64,000 nucleotides of DNA from Saprolegnia diclina VS20 (taxonomy: Eukaryota > Oomycota > Saprolegniomycetes > Saprolegniales > Saprolegniaceae). The position numbers and the translations under genes were made by a program. Shown here piece by piece: positions 42,882 through 52,781 of the stretch (position 1 is its first letter; each line of letters starts with the position of its first letter). The stretch spans positions 542,483 to 606,482 of the forward strand of contig NW_008246073.1 of assembly GCF_000281045.1 (NCBI RefSeq), in the 5' to 3' direction. The notes under the pieces are model-generated. The model was not told the origin of the DNA and did not search any database. It was given only the letters and a program-made list of their open reading frames with translations.

Positions 42882-44555
42882 ATGCGAGGTGAGAAGCGCA
42901 AGCGGACGCCCACCCGCGCCGATGGCATCCATCCGCGCAACAAGTACAAGGTTCCGCCCGACTTTAAGGAGCTCTCTTCTTCGTACCCTTCGCTGCTGCC
43001 CTAGTACGCATGTCATCCTTGGTCAGCATCGGCTTATGCGTCCCATTAGCCTCGTGCCCACGGCGACCGGTAGAATGCACATGCAGTGGCACCTGCCAGA
43101 CGCCTTGCGGTACGCGCATACCGTCTTCGTTCATTCCATTACGTCCATTGGATCGCATAGAGAGCTCACAAAGGCCTTGCTGCACCGAGACTTTGGGCTG
43201 ACGTGGGATATGCCATCGACCAACCTCTGTCCGACGGTATGAACCATGTCCGCTCGGCATCTCAAAAGCATCTATCGACGCATAGTTGACCAACCGACTC
43301 AACTACATTCACTGGATCGAAGACCTTCTCCTGCTCTCGCGACGTATCTATGTTGGCAACGACATTATCGGCATCGACGTTGGCACAGGCGCGTCGTGCA
43401 TCTATCCACTCCTCGGCCACGCATTGAACCAGTGGCGCTTTGTCGCGACCGACATTGACGCAGCATCGCTCGAGTGCGCGCGTGCCAACGTCGCCGCCAA
43501 CAACCTCGAGCAGCACATTTCGCTGCGCCTTGTTGACGGAGCCGCATGTGTCCTCCCGACGCCACTGCCCCCAGCGGTTGACTTTAGCATGTGCAATCCA
43601 CCCTTCTTTGACTCGATGGACGAGGCCGACACGAACCCGCGCGCCCACTGCACGGGGTCGCTGAACGAGATGACGACGCCCGGCGGCGAAGTCGCCTTCA
43701 TCGAGCGCCTCATTGACGCGAGTCGAGTGCTCCAGACCCAAGGTACGCTCGTAGTGTTCGTGCTGCTGGAGCTATCAACGACGCTAGTACGCTGGTACAC
43801 GTCGCTCATTGGGCGCAAAAGCTCGCTTCGTCCACTTCTTGCGGCGTTGCGCGCCGCTGGTATTCGCAATACGCGCACGACCGAGTTTTTGCAGGGGCGG
43901 ACGACGCGCTGGGGCCTCGCGTGGTCGTTTACGAATGACGGCATGGACGCTGCCGACCTCGTACACTGGGCTCAGTTGCGTGGTAATAACATTATCGTGC
44001 TCATATAGGCTGCCCACAAGGTGCTTGGGAAGCGCAAGGAACGGCAGCGGCGGGATACGATGGCCTTCCACGTCGACCGTCTCGCCCCGATGCAAGGTAC
44101 TCCTTCTGTTCAAGCACGTTGCGTACAAGCAGTTTCATAGAAGCTAGTCCTATCCACGGTTGCAGAATGCTATGCGATGTCCATGCCCGCATCCTCGAGA
44201 GTCCTGGCCATGTGCTCCAGGTACGACACGGAGCAGTGGCGGGATTCCGGTTCGACAATGAGTGCGCATGATGTAGGGGTGCTTGGCTGTGGACCCCATG
44301 GGCGAAAGCACTGAGGCGAAGAGCGACTACACGCTCACGTACGAACGCGACGGAGCGGTCGAGTGGGTCGCTCAAGCGAGCGTTGTGGCCATGGACACAA
44401 CCTTTGACGTGACGCTGACGTGGCGCGACGGGAAGAGAGATCTTTTCTGGCAGATCGCCGACCAGTGGAAAGGCGCGATCGTGCGTACCGGCCGCACGTG
44501 GCGGAAGCGCCACCAGGGCTTCTACGTGGATGCGACCGGCGCCTCCCAAGTATAA
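42882..44555 (+). CDS. METTL16-type RNA N6-adenosine methyltransferase
   Basis: Exons 42882..43003, 43050..43109, 43161..43236, 43286..43742, 43788..43960, 44009..44096, 44141..44220 and 44277..44555 give 444 residues. The splices rebuild the family order: HPRNKYKVPPDF (about 17-28), LLHRDFGLTWDMP (about 67-79), NRLNYIHWIEDLL (about 89-101), the SAM-binding GIDVGTGASCIYPLLG (about 115-130), the catalytic MCNPPFFD (about 187-194), GGEVAFIERLI, and the TEFLQGRTTRWGLAWSF block. METTL16 methylates U6 snRNA and a few mRNAs at adenosine N6. The C-terminal third is less conserved and its exon joins are less certain; it could correspond to the vertebrate-conserved region. Confidence 0.9.
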
Positions 44556-44673
44556 AGTTCGCGAGGTTAACGTGCGATTGAGTTTCACGTTTTTGAGTTT
44601 AAAGTTGACAGCCAACGGCTGCGCACCAATCAACAGAGCGCGTGCCCGCCAATCTCGTTTAGAGTTGAGAAAC

Positions 44674-45011
44674 ATGTCGGCCCGCGTGACCAAGCAAATC
44701 CTGCGCGCGACCGTGCTCGTCGACGAGCCGTCCAAGACGAAGGGCAAGGCCGCTGACGGCAGCAAGGTCAAGTCCAAGTCGGGTGTTGCGGCAAAGACCA
44801 AGCCGCTCAAGAAGCGCCGGCAGTTCCTCGACGAGGCTCGCATCGAGCGCAGCAAGTCGGACAACACGGCCAAGAACATAGCCGTGCTCACAAAGCTGAC
44901 CAAGACGCCCAAGGCACAGGATCTCATGAAGAAGGTAGATGCTCCTACGACTGACTCGACACTCATACCTCCTGTCTCGTGTAGATCCTCAAGCAAACGC
45001 AGCGCTTTTAG
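44674..45011 (+). CDS. Small basic protein, possibly RPS19BP1/AROS-like
   Basis: Exons 44674..44934 and 44985..45011 (50-nt intron) give 95 residues. Without splicing the frame runs into unrelated sequence; the splice gives a short end, KKILKQTQRF. The protein is Lys/Arg-rich (22% or so by eye) with PLKKRRQFLDEARIERSK in the middle, suggesting nuclear or nucleolar location. The spacing of FLDE, NIAVLTKLTKT and ILKQ recalls the C-terminal part of RPS19-binding protein 1, but the resemblance is weak. It begins 118 bp after the METTL16-like gene on the same strand. Confidence 0.55.
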
Positions 45012-45332
45012 ACGCGACGCTGCTTCCACCTCGTGTACTACCCTATTTTAATCGCCATCGTAATCCACCGCTCCTCTTGCGCGCCCTTCGTGTTTTTGCG
45101 GCCATTTGCCGCATAGCTATGCAGCATCAAGCGTTGATCCGTTAGACACGATCGATCGTTGGCCGTCGTCGTCCACTGCTTGCACCTGCAGGCAACGGCG
45201 ACGCGTGGCGTCACGTCAACACGACGTTGTAGTTGGCTCAACAAGTGTGGTGTACGTTTGTGTGTATTACGAGAGGGACAAGCAAGAGCTCGGTCGGTCG
45301 CGGGCGTTCTTAGTTGCTAGCGATCGCAACGT
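45012..45332. other. Convergent intergenic region
   Basis: 321 bp between two stop codons. Nothing beyond two 3' UTRs is seen. Confidence 0.35.
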
Positions 45333-45591
45333 TCATAAGCCATCGCGCGGTTTGCATTCAGTGTAGTACCTTTCGTCCTTGGGCTTGACGACCGTCGCCT
45401 TGATGCCGCTTTCGTGCACGTTGACCTTGACGGTATCCAAGCCGTCAAAGTCGTCCTACGCAGCGTTACATCGGACCTGTATGGGCATGGCCTACCTTGG
45501 ACATCTGCGAGACCGTGTACGAGAAGACAGAGATGGCAAACGTGCTGAGCGCACCGGCGAGGATCAAGTTCTTCTTCAGCACCGAGTTCAT
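45333..45591 (-). CDS. Small mitochondrial membrane protein, COA3-like
   Basis: Exons 45496..45591 and 45333..45455 (40-nt intron) give 72 residues. The N-terminus is short and basic, followed by one membrane helix (LILAGALSTFAISVFSYTV, about 9-27) and then SQMSKDDFDGLD. The order of a basic head, a single helix ending in Y-x-V-S-Q, and an acidic D-x-F-D-x-L segment matches COA3/CCDC56, a cytochrome c oxidase assembly factor of the inner mitochondrial membrane. Short proteins of this type are hard to assign, so the name is tentative. The last ten residues depend on no further splice occurring. Confidence 0.55.
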
Positions 45592-45937
45592 GGCGGCCAC
45601 GGATTCAATACAATGCACCGTCGGCCGCGCAGCCTGCATTGTCCGGATACATCCGGATAGACCGTGCACGAAGTCCACGCTGCGATCCCTCGGTTTAGAG
45701 ACAGTATCCAAAAGACATGCGCCGCGGCACCTCTACGTGGAAAGGGACATGTCTTTAAAGACAGGGGACTCCGGATAACAGAGCTTTACGCTGTTGCTGT
45801 ATCCGGATGATAAGCGTCTATACAAAAGGCGAGACAACATGTTTTTGCATCGCTGCTTACGACCTCGTTTGATTGGATGGAATCATAGCTGAGCCATTAC
45901 GTGCTTTGAGTCACTTCCACATTTGCCTCCCGTCAAC
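45592..45937. promoter_or_regulatory. Divergent promoter with cluster of four TCCGGATA-type motifs
   Basis: 346 bp between the COA3-like and CYP51 starts. TCCGGATA occurs at 45642..45649, 45652..45659 and 45770..45777, with TCCGGATG at 45802..45809. The first two are adjacent, 10 bp apart in register. No coding sequence. This is the densest cluster of the motif in the window. Confidence 0.5.
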
Positions 45938-47497
45938 ATGCTGGCGCTCACGGACCTCTTCGCCGAGCACGCGAAGCTGCTCGCGGCCTTTGGCCTCTTC
46001 CTCCTCGTGGCCATCTACCTCTCGCTGCCCAAGAAGACCAACGGCAAGCTCCCGCCCGTGCTCAACTACATGATTCCGATCCTCGGGTCGTTCCCGGCAT
46101 TCGCCAAGGACCCGATCCAGATGGTCCTTGACGGCTACAAGGAGGTTCGCCCCTCCTCACTGATCCTCGCTCATGCTCATGACGTGTTTATGATGAGTAG
46201 AAGGGCTCGTGCTTCACGGCCAAGATGTTTGGCCAGGACTTGACGTTCCTCATTGGCCCCAAGGCCCACGAGTCGTTTTACAAGCCCAACGACGACTACT
46301 TGAGCCAGAGCGAGGTGTACCAGCTCATGACGCCCGTCTTCGGCCCTGGTCTTGTCTACGATGCGACGCCCAAGCGCCGTGCGCAACAGATGCAGTTCAT
46401 GGCCAACGGCCTTCGCACATCGCGCTTGAAGACGTACGTCGAGAAGATCCGAATGGAAACCGAGCTCTACTTCAAGGCCTTCCCGAAGGAGTCGACCGTG
46501 AGCCTCAAGAAGATCTTTTCGGAAGTCACGATCTTGACGGCGGCCCGCGCGCTTCTCGGCGACGAAGTTCGCGAGAACCTCTTCAAGGAAGTCTCTTCGC
46601 TCTATTGCGACCTCGATGGCGGTACCACGCCGCTCAGCTTCTTCTTCCCGTATCTCCCGATCCCGATGCACCGTCGTCGTGATGCCGCTCGCCAAAAGAT
46701 GTCGGAGCTCTTCGCCGGCGTCATCAAGCAGCGCCGTGAGTCGGGCAAGCGCGTACGTCATCTTGATTCTTGTGATGTTCCCCTCACGCTTCAATCTGCA
46801 GGCGGACGATATCCTCGACACGTTCATGAACTCCGAGTACAAGGACACGCCGGGCGTCCCGATCCCGAACGAGCACATCGTTGGTCTCCTCATTGCGCTT
46901 CTCTTTGCGGGTCAGCACACGAGCTCGCTCACGGTCACGTGGGCTGTCATTGAGCTCGTGCTCCAGACGCCCGAGATGATCCCCAAGATCCTCAAGGAGC
47001 AAGAGGAGGTCCTCGGCGAAGGCGGCAGCGACAACCTCAACTTTGACACGGTCAACAACATGCCGATTTTGCACGCGTGCATCAAGGAGACGCTGCGCTT
47101 GACGCCGCCGCTCATCTTCCTCATGCGCAAGGTCATGAAGGACATTACGTGCAACGAGTACACGATCCCGGCCGGCCACATTGTGTTCTCGTCGCCCGCC
47201 GCCGCGTGCCGCCTCCCCGAGTACTGGGCCGAACCCGACAAGTACGACCCAATGCGCTTCCTCGACGGCCGCAACGAGGAGGACCGCCAGCCGTACACTA
47301 ACGTGAGCTTTGGCGGTGGCATGCACGGCTGCATGGGCCAGCAGTACGCGTACATCCAGGTCAAGATCGTCCTCAGCATCTTCTTCCGCCACTTCAAGGT
47401 CGAAATGCTCGACAAGACGTTCCCGAAGCAGGACTACACGTGCCTCGTCGTGCCACCGGTCGGCGAGACGCTCGCCAAGCTCACGCGCGTCGACTAG
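45938..47497 (+). CDS. CYP51: Sterol 14-alpha-demethylase (CYP51 cytochrome P450)
   Basis: Exons 45938..46144, 46201..46752 and 46802..47497 (introns 56 and 49 nt) give 484 residues. An N-terminal membrane anchor (LLAAFGLFLLVAIYLSL, about 14-30) is followed by KLPPVLNYMIPILGSFPAF. The CYP51 blocks follow: FGQDLTFLIGPKAHESFY, the I-helix LLFAGQHTSSLT (about 318-329), KETLRLTPPL with the ExxR pair, and the haem loop FGGGMHGCMGQQYAYIQVK (Cys about 436). The FAGQHTSS I-helix is typical of CYP51. The enzyme removes the 14-alpha methyl of lanosterol-type sterols at the ER and is the azole target in fungi. Its presence argues for a sterol-synthesising oomycete. It ends 79 bp from the convergent repeat-protein gene. 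Confidence 0.95.
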
Positions 47498-47576
47498 ATG
47501 CGTTACGAGGCAGCTTTATTTTTGAGTTAAGATACATAAACGATTTTGTCATACAGTCACGACACGCTGTTGCCGC

Positions 47577-50500
47577 TTACGTCGAGAGCGTCGCGCGGGC
47601 GCCCTTCTTGGCCACATGAATGTGCGCAGCCGCCTTGGGCGGCGACTTGATCGCGGCGGTCGTCGCAATTGGCGCCGCCTTGGTCGGGGTCGCCTTGGCC
47701 GCCGGCTTTGGCGTCGCCTTGATCGGTGTCGCCTTGGCCGTGTGCTTTGGCGACGGCGTCGCCTTGACCGGGGTGGCAGCTTCGCGCAGCGCCTTGCCGA
47801 GGGACTTGAGAATTTGCGCGTTCTTTTCCGCCGAGCGTGGCGGCGACGGCGACGCTTGCTTGGCCGGACGCGTCCACACGGTCTTGGTCGGCGGCGCGCG
47901 GCCCGGCGGGTAGTACTCCTGGGCGAGGTAGTTGGTGCCGCTCGACGAGCGGGCGCGGGCCGTCGCATCGTGGAGGCGCGCACACGTGCAGCCGCTCGCC
48001 TTGTGCGACGACACGTGGCAGACAAGGCCACTGCTGGTCGCCGCCGCCGCGTGCTCCTTCTTCTTCTCCTGATGGAGCGTGCGGCGCGACTTGACGGCCT
48101 CGAAGCCGTCGTTGTCCAGTTTCTGCGCCGCCGCATCGCTGGCCAAAGGCATAACGACAACGGTGCCGCCACCGTTCGAGACGTTAAGACCGACCTTGTG
48201 CTGCGTGGCCGACGGGCGCTTCGTCAACACCGCCTTGGCCTTCACCGGCGCCTCATCACCACTCATGATAGAGAGGATTTCGTGAAGCTCGTTGTAGTTG
48301 ACCGACGCCTTGCGAGCCTTCTTCGCCGCCTTGCGCTTGGCCTTGAAGTCGCGGGGCAATTCGTCGCCGTCACTGAAGATGGCCAGAATCTCTTCCTGCT
48401 CCTGGCGCTGGGCTTTGGTAAGTGGCTTGACCTTTGGCTTGGATGCGGTGAGTGTCGCGGCCTGGCGGTTGGTGGGCGACACCACGACACGCTTGACTTG
48501 GGTCTGGTTCTTGCGCGGGGCCGTCTTCTTCGCCTTCCGGTCGCGGGGAAGCTCGTCGCCGTCGCTAAAGATCGCCAAGATCTCCAACTGCTCTTGTTGC
48601 TGCGCCTTCGAGAGCTTCTGCTGCGGCTGCTTCTTGACCGAGATGCGAGGAGACAAAGCGGCCTTCTTCAATGTCGCCGAAGCCGGGCGAGGCGAAACGA
48701 CATTCTGCTTGGCAGGTTGCTTGCGGCTGCCGGCCTTGTTGGCCTTACGGTCGCGCGGAAGCTCGTCCCCGTCACTGAAGATGGCCAAGATCTCCGCCTG
48801 CTCCTGCTGCTGAGCTTTTGACAGCTTCTGCTGCTTCTTCGGGGCGGTGCGAGGCGAACTGATGGACTGCTTGGAAGACTGGCTGCCGCGGGGCGAAGCC
48901 ACCGATTGCTTGCGCGGCGCCGCCTTCTTGGCCTTACGGTCGCGCGGAAGATCTTCACCGTCACTGAAGATGGCAAGGATCTCCGCCTGCTCCTGCTGCT
49001 GAGCCTTGGAGAGCTTCTGCTGCTTCTTCGGGGCGGTGCGAGGCGAACTGACGGACTGCTTGGAAGACTGGCTGCCGCGGGGCGAAGCCACCGATTGCTT
49101 GGCAGGTTGCTTGCGCGGCGCCGCCTTCTTGGCCTTGCGGTCGCGCGGAAGCTCTTCACCGTCACTGAAGATTGCGAGAATCTCAGCCTGCTCCTGCTGC
49201 TGAGACTTGGAGAGCTTTTGCTGCTTCTGCTTTTGAGCGCGCGGTGACGTGGTCGACAGGTTGGCGGGAGCTGAGGCTTTGCGTCCTCGGGTCGCTTGCT
49301 NNNNNNNNNNNNNNNNNNNNNNNNNNNNNNNNNNNNNNNNNNNNNNNNNNNNNNNNNNNNNNNNNNNNNNNNNNNNNNNNNNNNNNNNNNNNNNNNNNNN
49401 TGCTGCGGCTGCTTCTTGACCGAGATGCGAGGAGACAAAGCGGCCTTCTTCACTGTCGCCGAGGCCGGGCGAGGCGAAACGACATTCTGCTTGGCTGGTT
49501 GCTTGCGGCTGCCGGCCTTCTTGGCCTTACGGTCGCGCGGAAGCTCGTCACCGTCACTGAAGATGGCCAAGATCTCCGCTTGCTCCTGCTGCTGAGCTTT
49601 CGATAGCTTCTGCTGCTTCTTTGGCGCGTTGCGAGGCGAAGCGATGGACTGCTTGGAAGACTGGCTGCCGCGGGGTGAAGCCACCGATTGCTTGGCAGTT
49701 TGCTTGGTTTGCTGCTTGCGCGGCGCCGCCTTCTTGGCCTTACGGTCGCGCGGGAGCTCATCACCGTCACTGAAGATGGCCAAGATCTCCGCCTGCTCCT
49801 GCTGCTGAGCTTTCGACAGCTTCTGCTGCTTCTTTGGCGCGTTGCGAGGCTGCTTGGAAGACTGACTGCCGCGGGGCGAAGCCACCGATTGCTTGGCAGT
49901 TTGCTTGCGGCTGCTGGCCTTCTTGGCCTTACGGTCGCGCGGGAGCTCATCACCGTCACTGAAGATGGCAAGGATCTCAGCCTGCTCCTGCTGCTGAGTC
50001 TTGGAGAGCTTCTGCTGCTTTTTCGGGGCGGTGCGAGGCGAACTGATGGACTGCTTGGAAGACTGGCTACCGCGGGGCGACACCACCGACTGCTTGGTCT
50101 GGATTTTGGCTTGTTGCTTGCGCGGCGCCGCCTTCGTGGCCTTGCGGTCGCGCGGGAGCTCGTCACCGTCACTGAAGATAGCGAAGATCTCCAACTGCTC
50201 TTGCTGCTGAGCCTTGGAGAGCTTTTGCTGCTTCTGCTTTTGAGCGCGCGGTGACGTGGTCGACAGGTTGGCGGGAGCTGAGGCTTTGCGTCCTCGGGTC
50301 GCTTGCTTCTTACGATCACGCGGAAGCTCGTCGCCATCGCTAAAGATGGCGAAGATCTCGGCCTGCTCCTGCTGCTGGGCCTTGGAGAGCTTCTGCTGCT
50401 TCTTTGGCTCGTTGCGAGGCGAGGTGATCGATTGCTTGGACGACTGGCTGCCGCGGGGTGAAGCCACCGATTGCTTGAGCTGCTGCTTGATCTGGTTCTT

Positions 50501-52406
50501 GCGCGCCGCCTTCTTGGCCTTGCGGTCGCGCGGAAGCTCGTCACCATCACTAAAGATAGCGAGGATCTCGGCCTGCTCCTGCTGCTGAGCCTTAGAGAGC
50601 TTTTGCTGCTTCTTCGGGGCGGTGCGAGGCGAGGCGATCGATTGCTTCGAGGCTTGGCTGCCGCGCGGCGATGCCACCGAAGCATGTTTCTTGGTTTGCG
50701 CGTTGCGCGGAGAGGGAGCAGGTTGCTTCTTCAGAGTTTTCTTGGCCTTGCGGTCGCGCGGGAGCTCGTCACCGTCACTGAAGATAGCGAGAATCTCCAA
50801 CTGCTCTTGCTGCTGAGCCTTGGAGAGCTTTTGCTGCTTCTTGGGTGTCGCGTTGCCACCACGCGGCGCAGTTGCGGCCTTGCGAGTCGTCACCTTCTTG
50901 CTGCGGTCGCGCGGAAGCTCATCGCCGTCGCTGAATATGGCGAGGATTTCTTCATGTTCCTGCTTCTGGGCCTTCGTGAGCTTTTGCTGCTTCTTCGAGG
51001 GCGACATGCTACGCGGCGACGCAATCGACTGCTTGGCGGGCTGGCCGCCGCGGGGCGAGGCAACCCACCCGCGGGGCGAAAGCGTCGTGTGCTTGGCCTG
51101 ACCCGCCTGCTGCTTGGCCTGACCCGCCTGCTGCTTGCGCGCAGTCTTGGTCTTGCGGTCCCGAGGAAGCTCATCGCCGTCGCTGAAAATAGCCAAGATT
51201 TCGTCCTGCTCCCGCTTCTGGGCCTTGGAGAAGGACGCCTTCTTGGATGGCGTCTGCCGGGGCGACACCGACGCCTTCTTGGCAGCAGCTTGGCCACTAC
51301 CGGGCGACGCCACCCAACCACGGGGCGAAAGCACCATGTGCTTGGCCTGTGGTTGCTTGCGTGTCGACACCTTCTTGCGGTCGCGCGGCAGCTCGTCGCC
51401 GTCGCTGAAGATGGCCAAAATCTCTTCTTGCTCCTTGCGTTGGGCCTTGGAGAGCTTTTGCTGCTTGGGTGCCTGCTGGCTGCGGGGCGACTTGGGCAGC
51501 TGCAGCTTGGCAGGGCGGCGGCGTGTGTTGTCGCCCTCGTCGCCGCTGAGGACGTTCAAAATCTCATCAGCTTCTTTCTTTTGCGCCTTGGTCATCGGCT
51601 GCGGCGCCGGCGTCGGGTTGGACTGGCGGCGCTGGCGCGGGGTCGACGGGCGCGAGTGGCTCGACGGACTGTTGGTGCGCGCCGCCTGGCCGTCAAACGC
51701 CACGTGCTTGGGCGTCGTGCTCGCGCGAGGCGAGCTCGACTTCAAGTTGCTGCTACGTGGCGACAAGATGGCTTGGATCTGCGCTGGGGTCACGCGCGGC
51801 GACTTGGCTTGCTGTTCGTCACGCTTGAGGATGCGCACAGACGGCGCTTCCCACGCCGACGTCGGCGCCGGGAAAAGCGCTCGTCCATCGGGTTGCTGCC
51901 ACGGCTGCTGGTACAGCTGCGTCTGAGCATACATGTTCCCGTTCCACTGGGCGGGCGCCGACCACACCGTCGGCGCAATCGACGAGTACGGACCATACGG
52001 GTTCATGTCGTGCTCGAGCGCATCGTCGCCCCACCGACCCGTCGGGTGGTGGTGCGCAGCATGCGACGGCGACGAACTGCCGATCCACGGCGCCGCATCC
52101 GCGTGTAGCGTCGATTTGATCGCCGTGGGCGACGCCACAAGCACGCGAGGGCTACCGGCGCGCGGCTCGGTCCAGCCCATGCGAGCAGGCGCAACGGCAG
52201 CCGGCGCCTGGGTCTCCGACCGGCGGCTGGGCGTGTTGGTCGGTGGCGGCGCCGTGAGCTTGGCAGCGTTCGACTTGGTAGCGTTCATGCGGCCGTTCTT
52301 GCCCTGCAGCACGTTACGGTTGCCTACAGGAACATGTGGGTTGCAGTCGCATGCGGAGGGTGAGGCTACCTTGCTGGCGGGACGCGGACGAGGGCTGCTT
52401 CTGCAT
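47577..52406 (-). CDS. Very large protein of ~17 acidic-motif repeats, family not recognised
   Basis: Exons 52370..52406 (MQKQPSSASRQQG) and 47577..52323, the latter interrupted by an assembly gap at 49301..49400. About 1560 codons are visible. The reading frame differs on the two sides of the gap, so the gap length is not real. After a Pro/Ser/Gln-rich head (about 250 residues) come repeats of about 55-65 residues. Each has a helix-like LSKAQQQEQAEILAIFSDGD followed by ELPRDRK, then a basic linker with KAKKAAPRKQ and SPRGSQSSKQS. I count 11 copies before the gap and 6 after it. The first (EILNVLSGDEGD) and last (EILSIMSGDEAP) are divergent. The C-terminus is Lys/Ala/Pro-rich. No known domain is recognised; the charge pattern suggests a nuclear or chromatin-associated scaffold (inference). 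Confidence 0.8.
48250..51600 (-). repeat. Tandem array of ~165-195-bp coding repeats
   Basis: The array encodes the SKAQQQEQxEILAIFSDGDE units. Inner units are nearly identical in nucleotide sequence, the outer ones are diverged. That pattern suits recent unequal exchange in the middle of the array. Confidence 0.9.
49301..49400. other. Assembly gap (100 N)
   Basis: Exactly 100 unknown bases within the repeat array. The left flank matches 50226-50310 and the right flank nearly matches 48611-48700, so the gap marks repeats the assembly could not resolve. Confidence 0.98.
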
Positions 52407-52781
52407 GATCGATGGTCGTGGAGGGTCTAACGAACCTTGGGTGCTGTACCGGGTGGGTGAGCGGGAGCTCTTTCAATTGAAAGTGATTTCGGAAGCGGCC
52501 CCCGCGGATCTTCTTTTTTCGCCACGAGTATAATTAGCTCGTGCGGTTTCGCGCGGGGATTGGTCAGCTAATTTAGCTGACGTGAAACCGGCCGCTCAAA
52601 ATAACACCTTGCAGTTTGTAGGGATTATAAACCGTTTGCCCAAAATAGAAAGGCAACGCCCTTTGCTGCTTTGATGCTCGCGTTCTTGAGGGACTCGAAG
52701 CGTACATGATCACCGATGGTTAGAGGTGGAGGCGTCCTTATACTTCTAGAGACTAGTACATACGCATGTGGTGGGCGCAAT
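52407..52781. promoter_or_regulatory. Intergenic region with perfect palindrome
   Basis: 375 bp upstream of the repeat-protein start and downstream of the receptor pseudokinase stop. GTCAGCTAATTTAGCTGAC at 52563..52581 is a perfect inverted repeat around one central T. It overlaps an ATTGG (52558..52562). The flanks GGTTTCGCG and CGTGAAACC extend the symmetry imperfectly to about 52542..52592. Confidence 0.5.

Noticed and set aside
48668-49300. Arg/Ser-rich continuation of the repeat protein through the N gap
   Set aside because: Crossing the arbitrary 100-N gap puts the translation in the wrong frame; the true continuation is the frame that ends at 47577.
50471-52108. 545-codon plus-strand frame over the repeat gene
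   Set aside because: Leu/Arg-rich antisense shadow of the tandem repeats; no family features or own start context.
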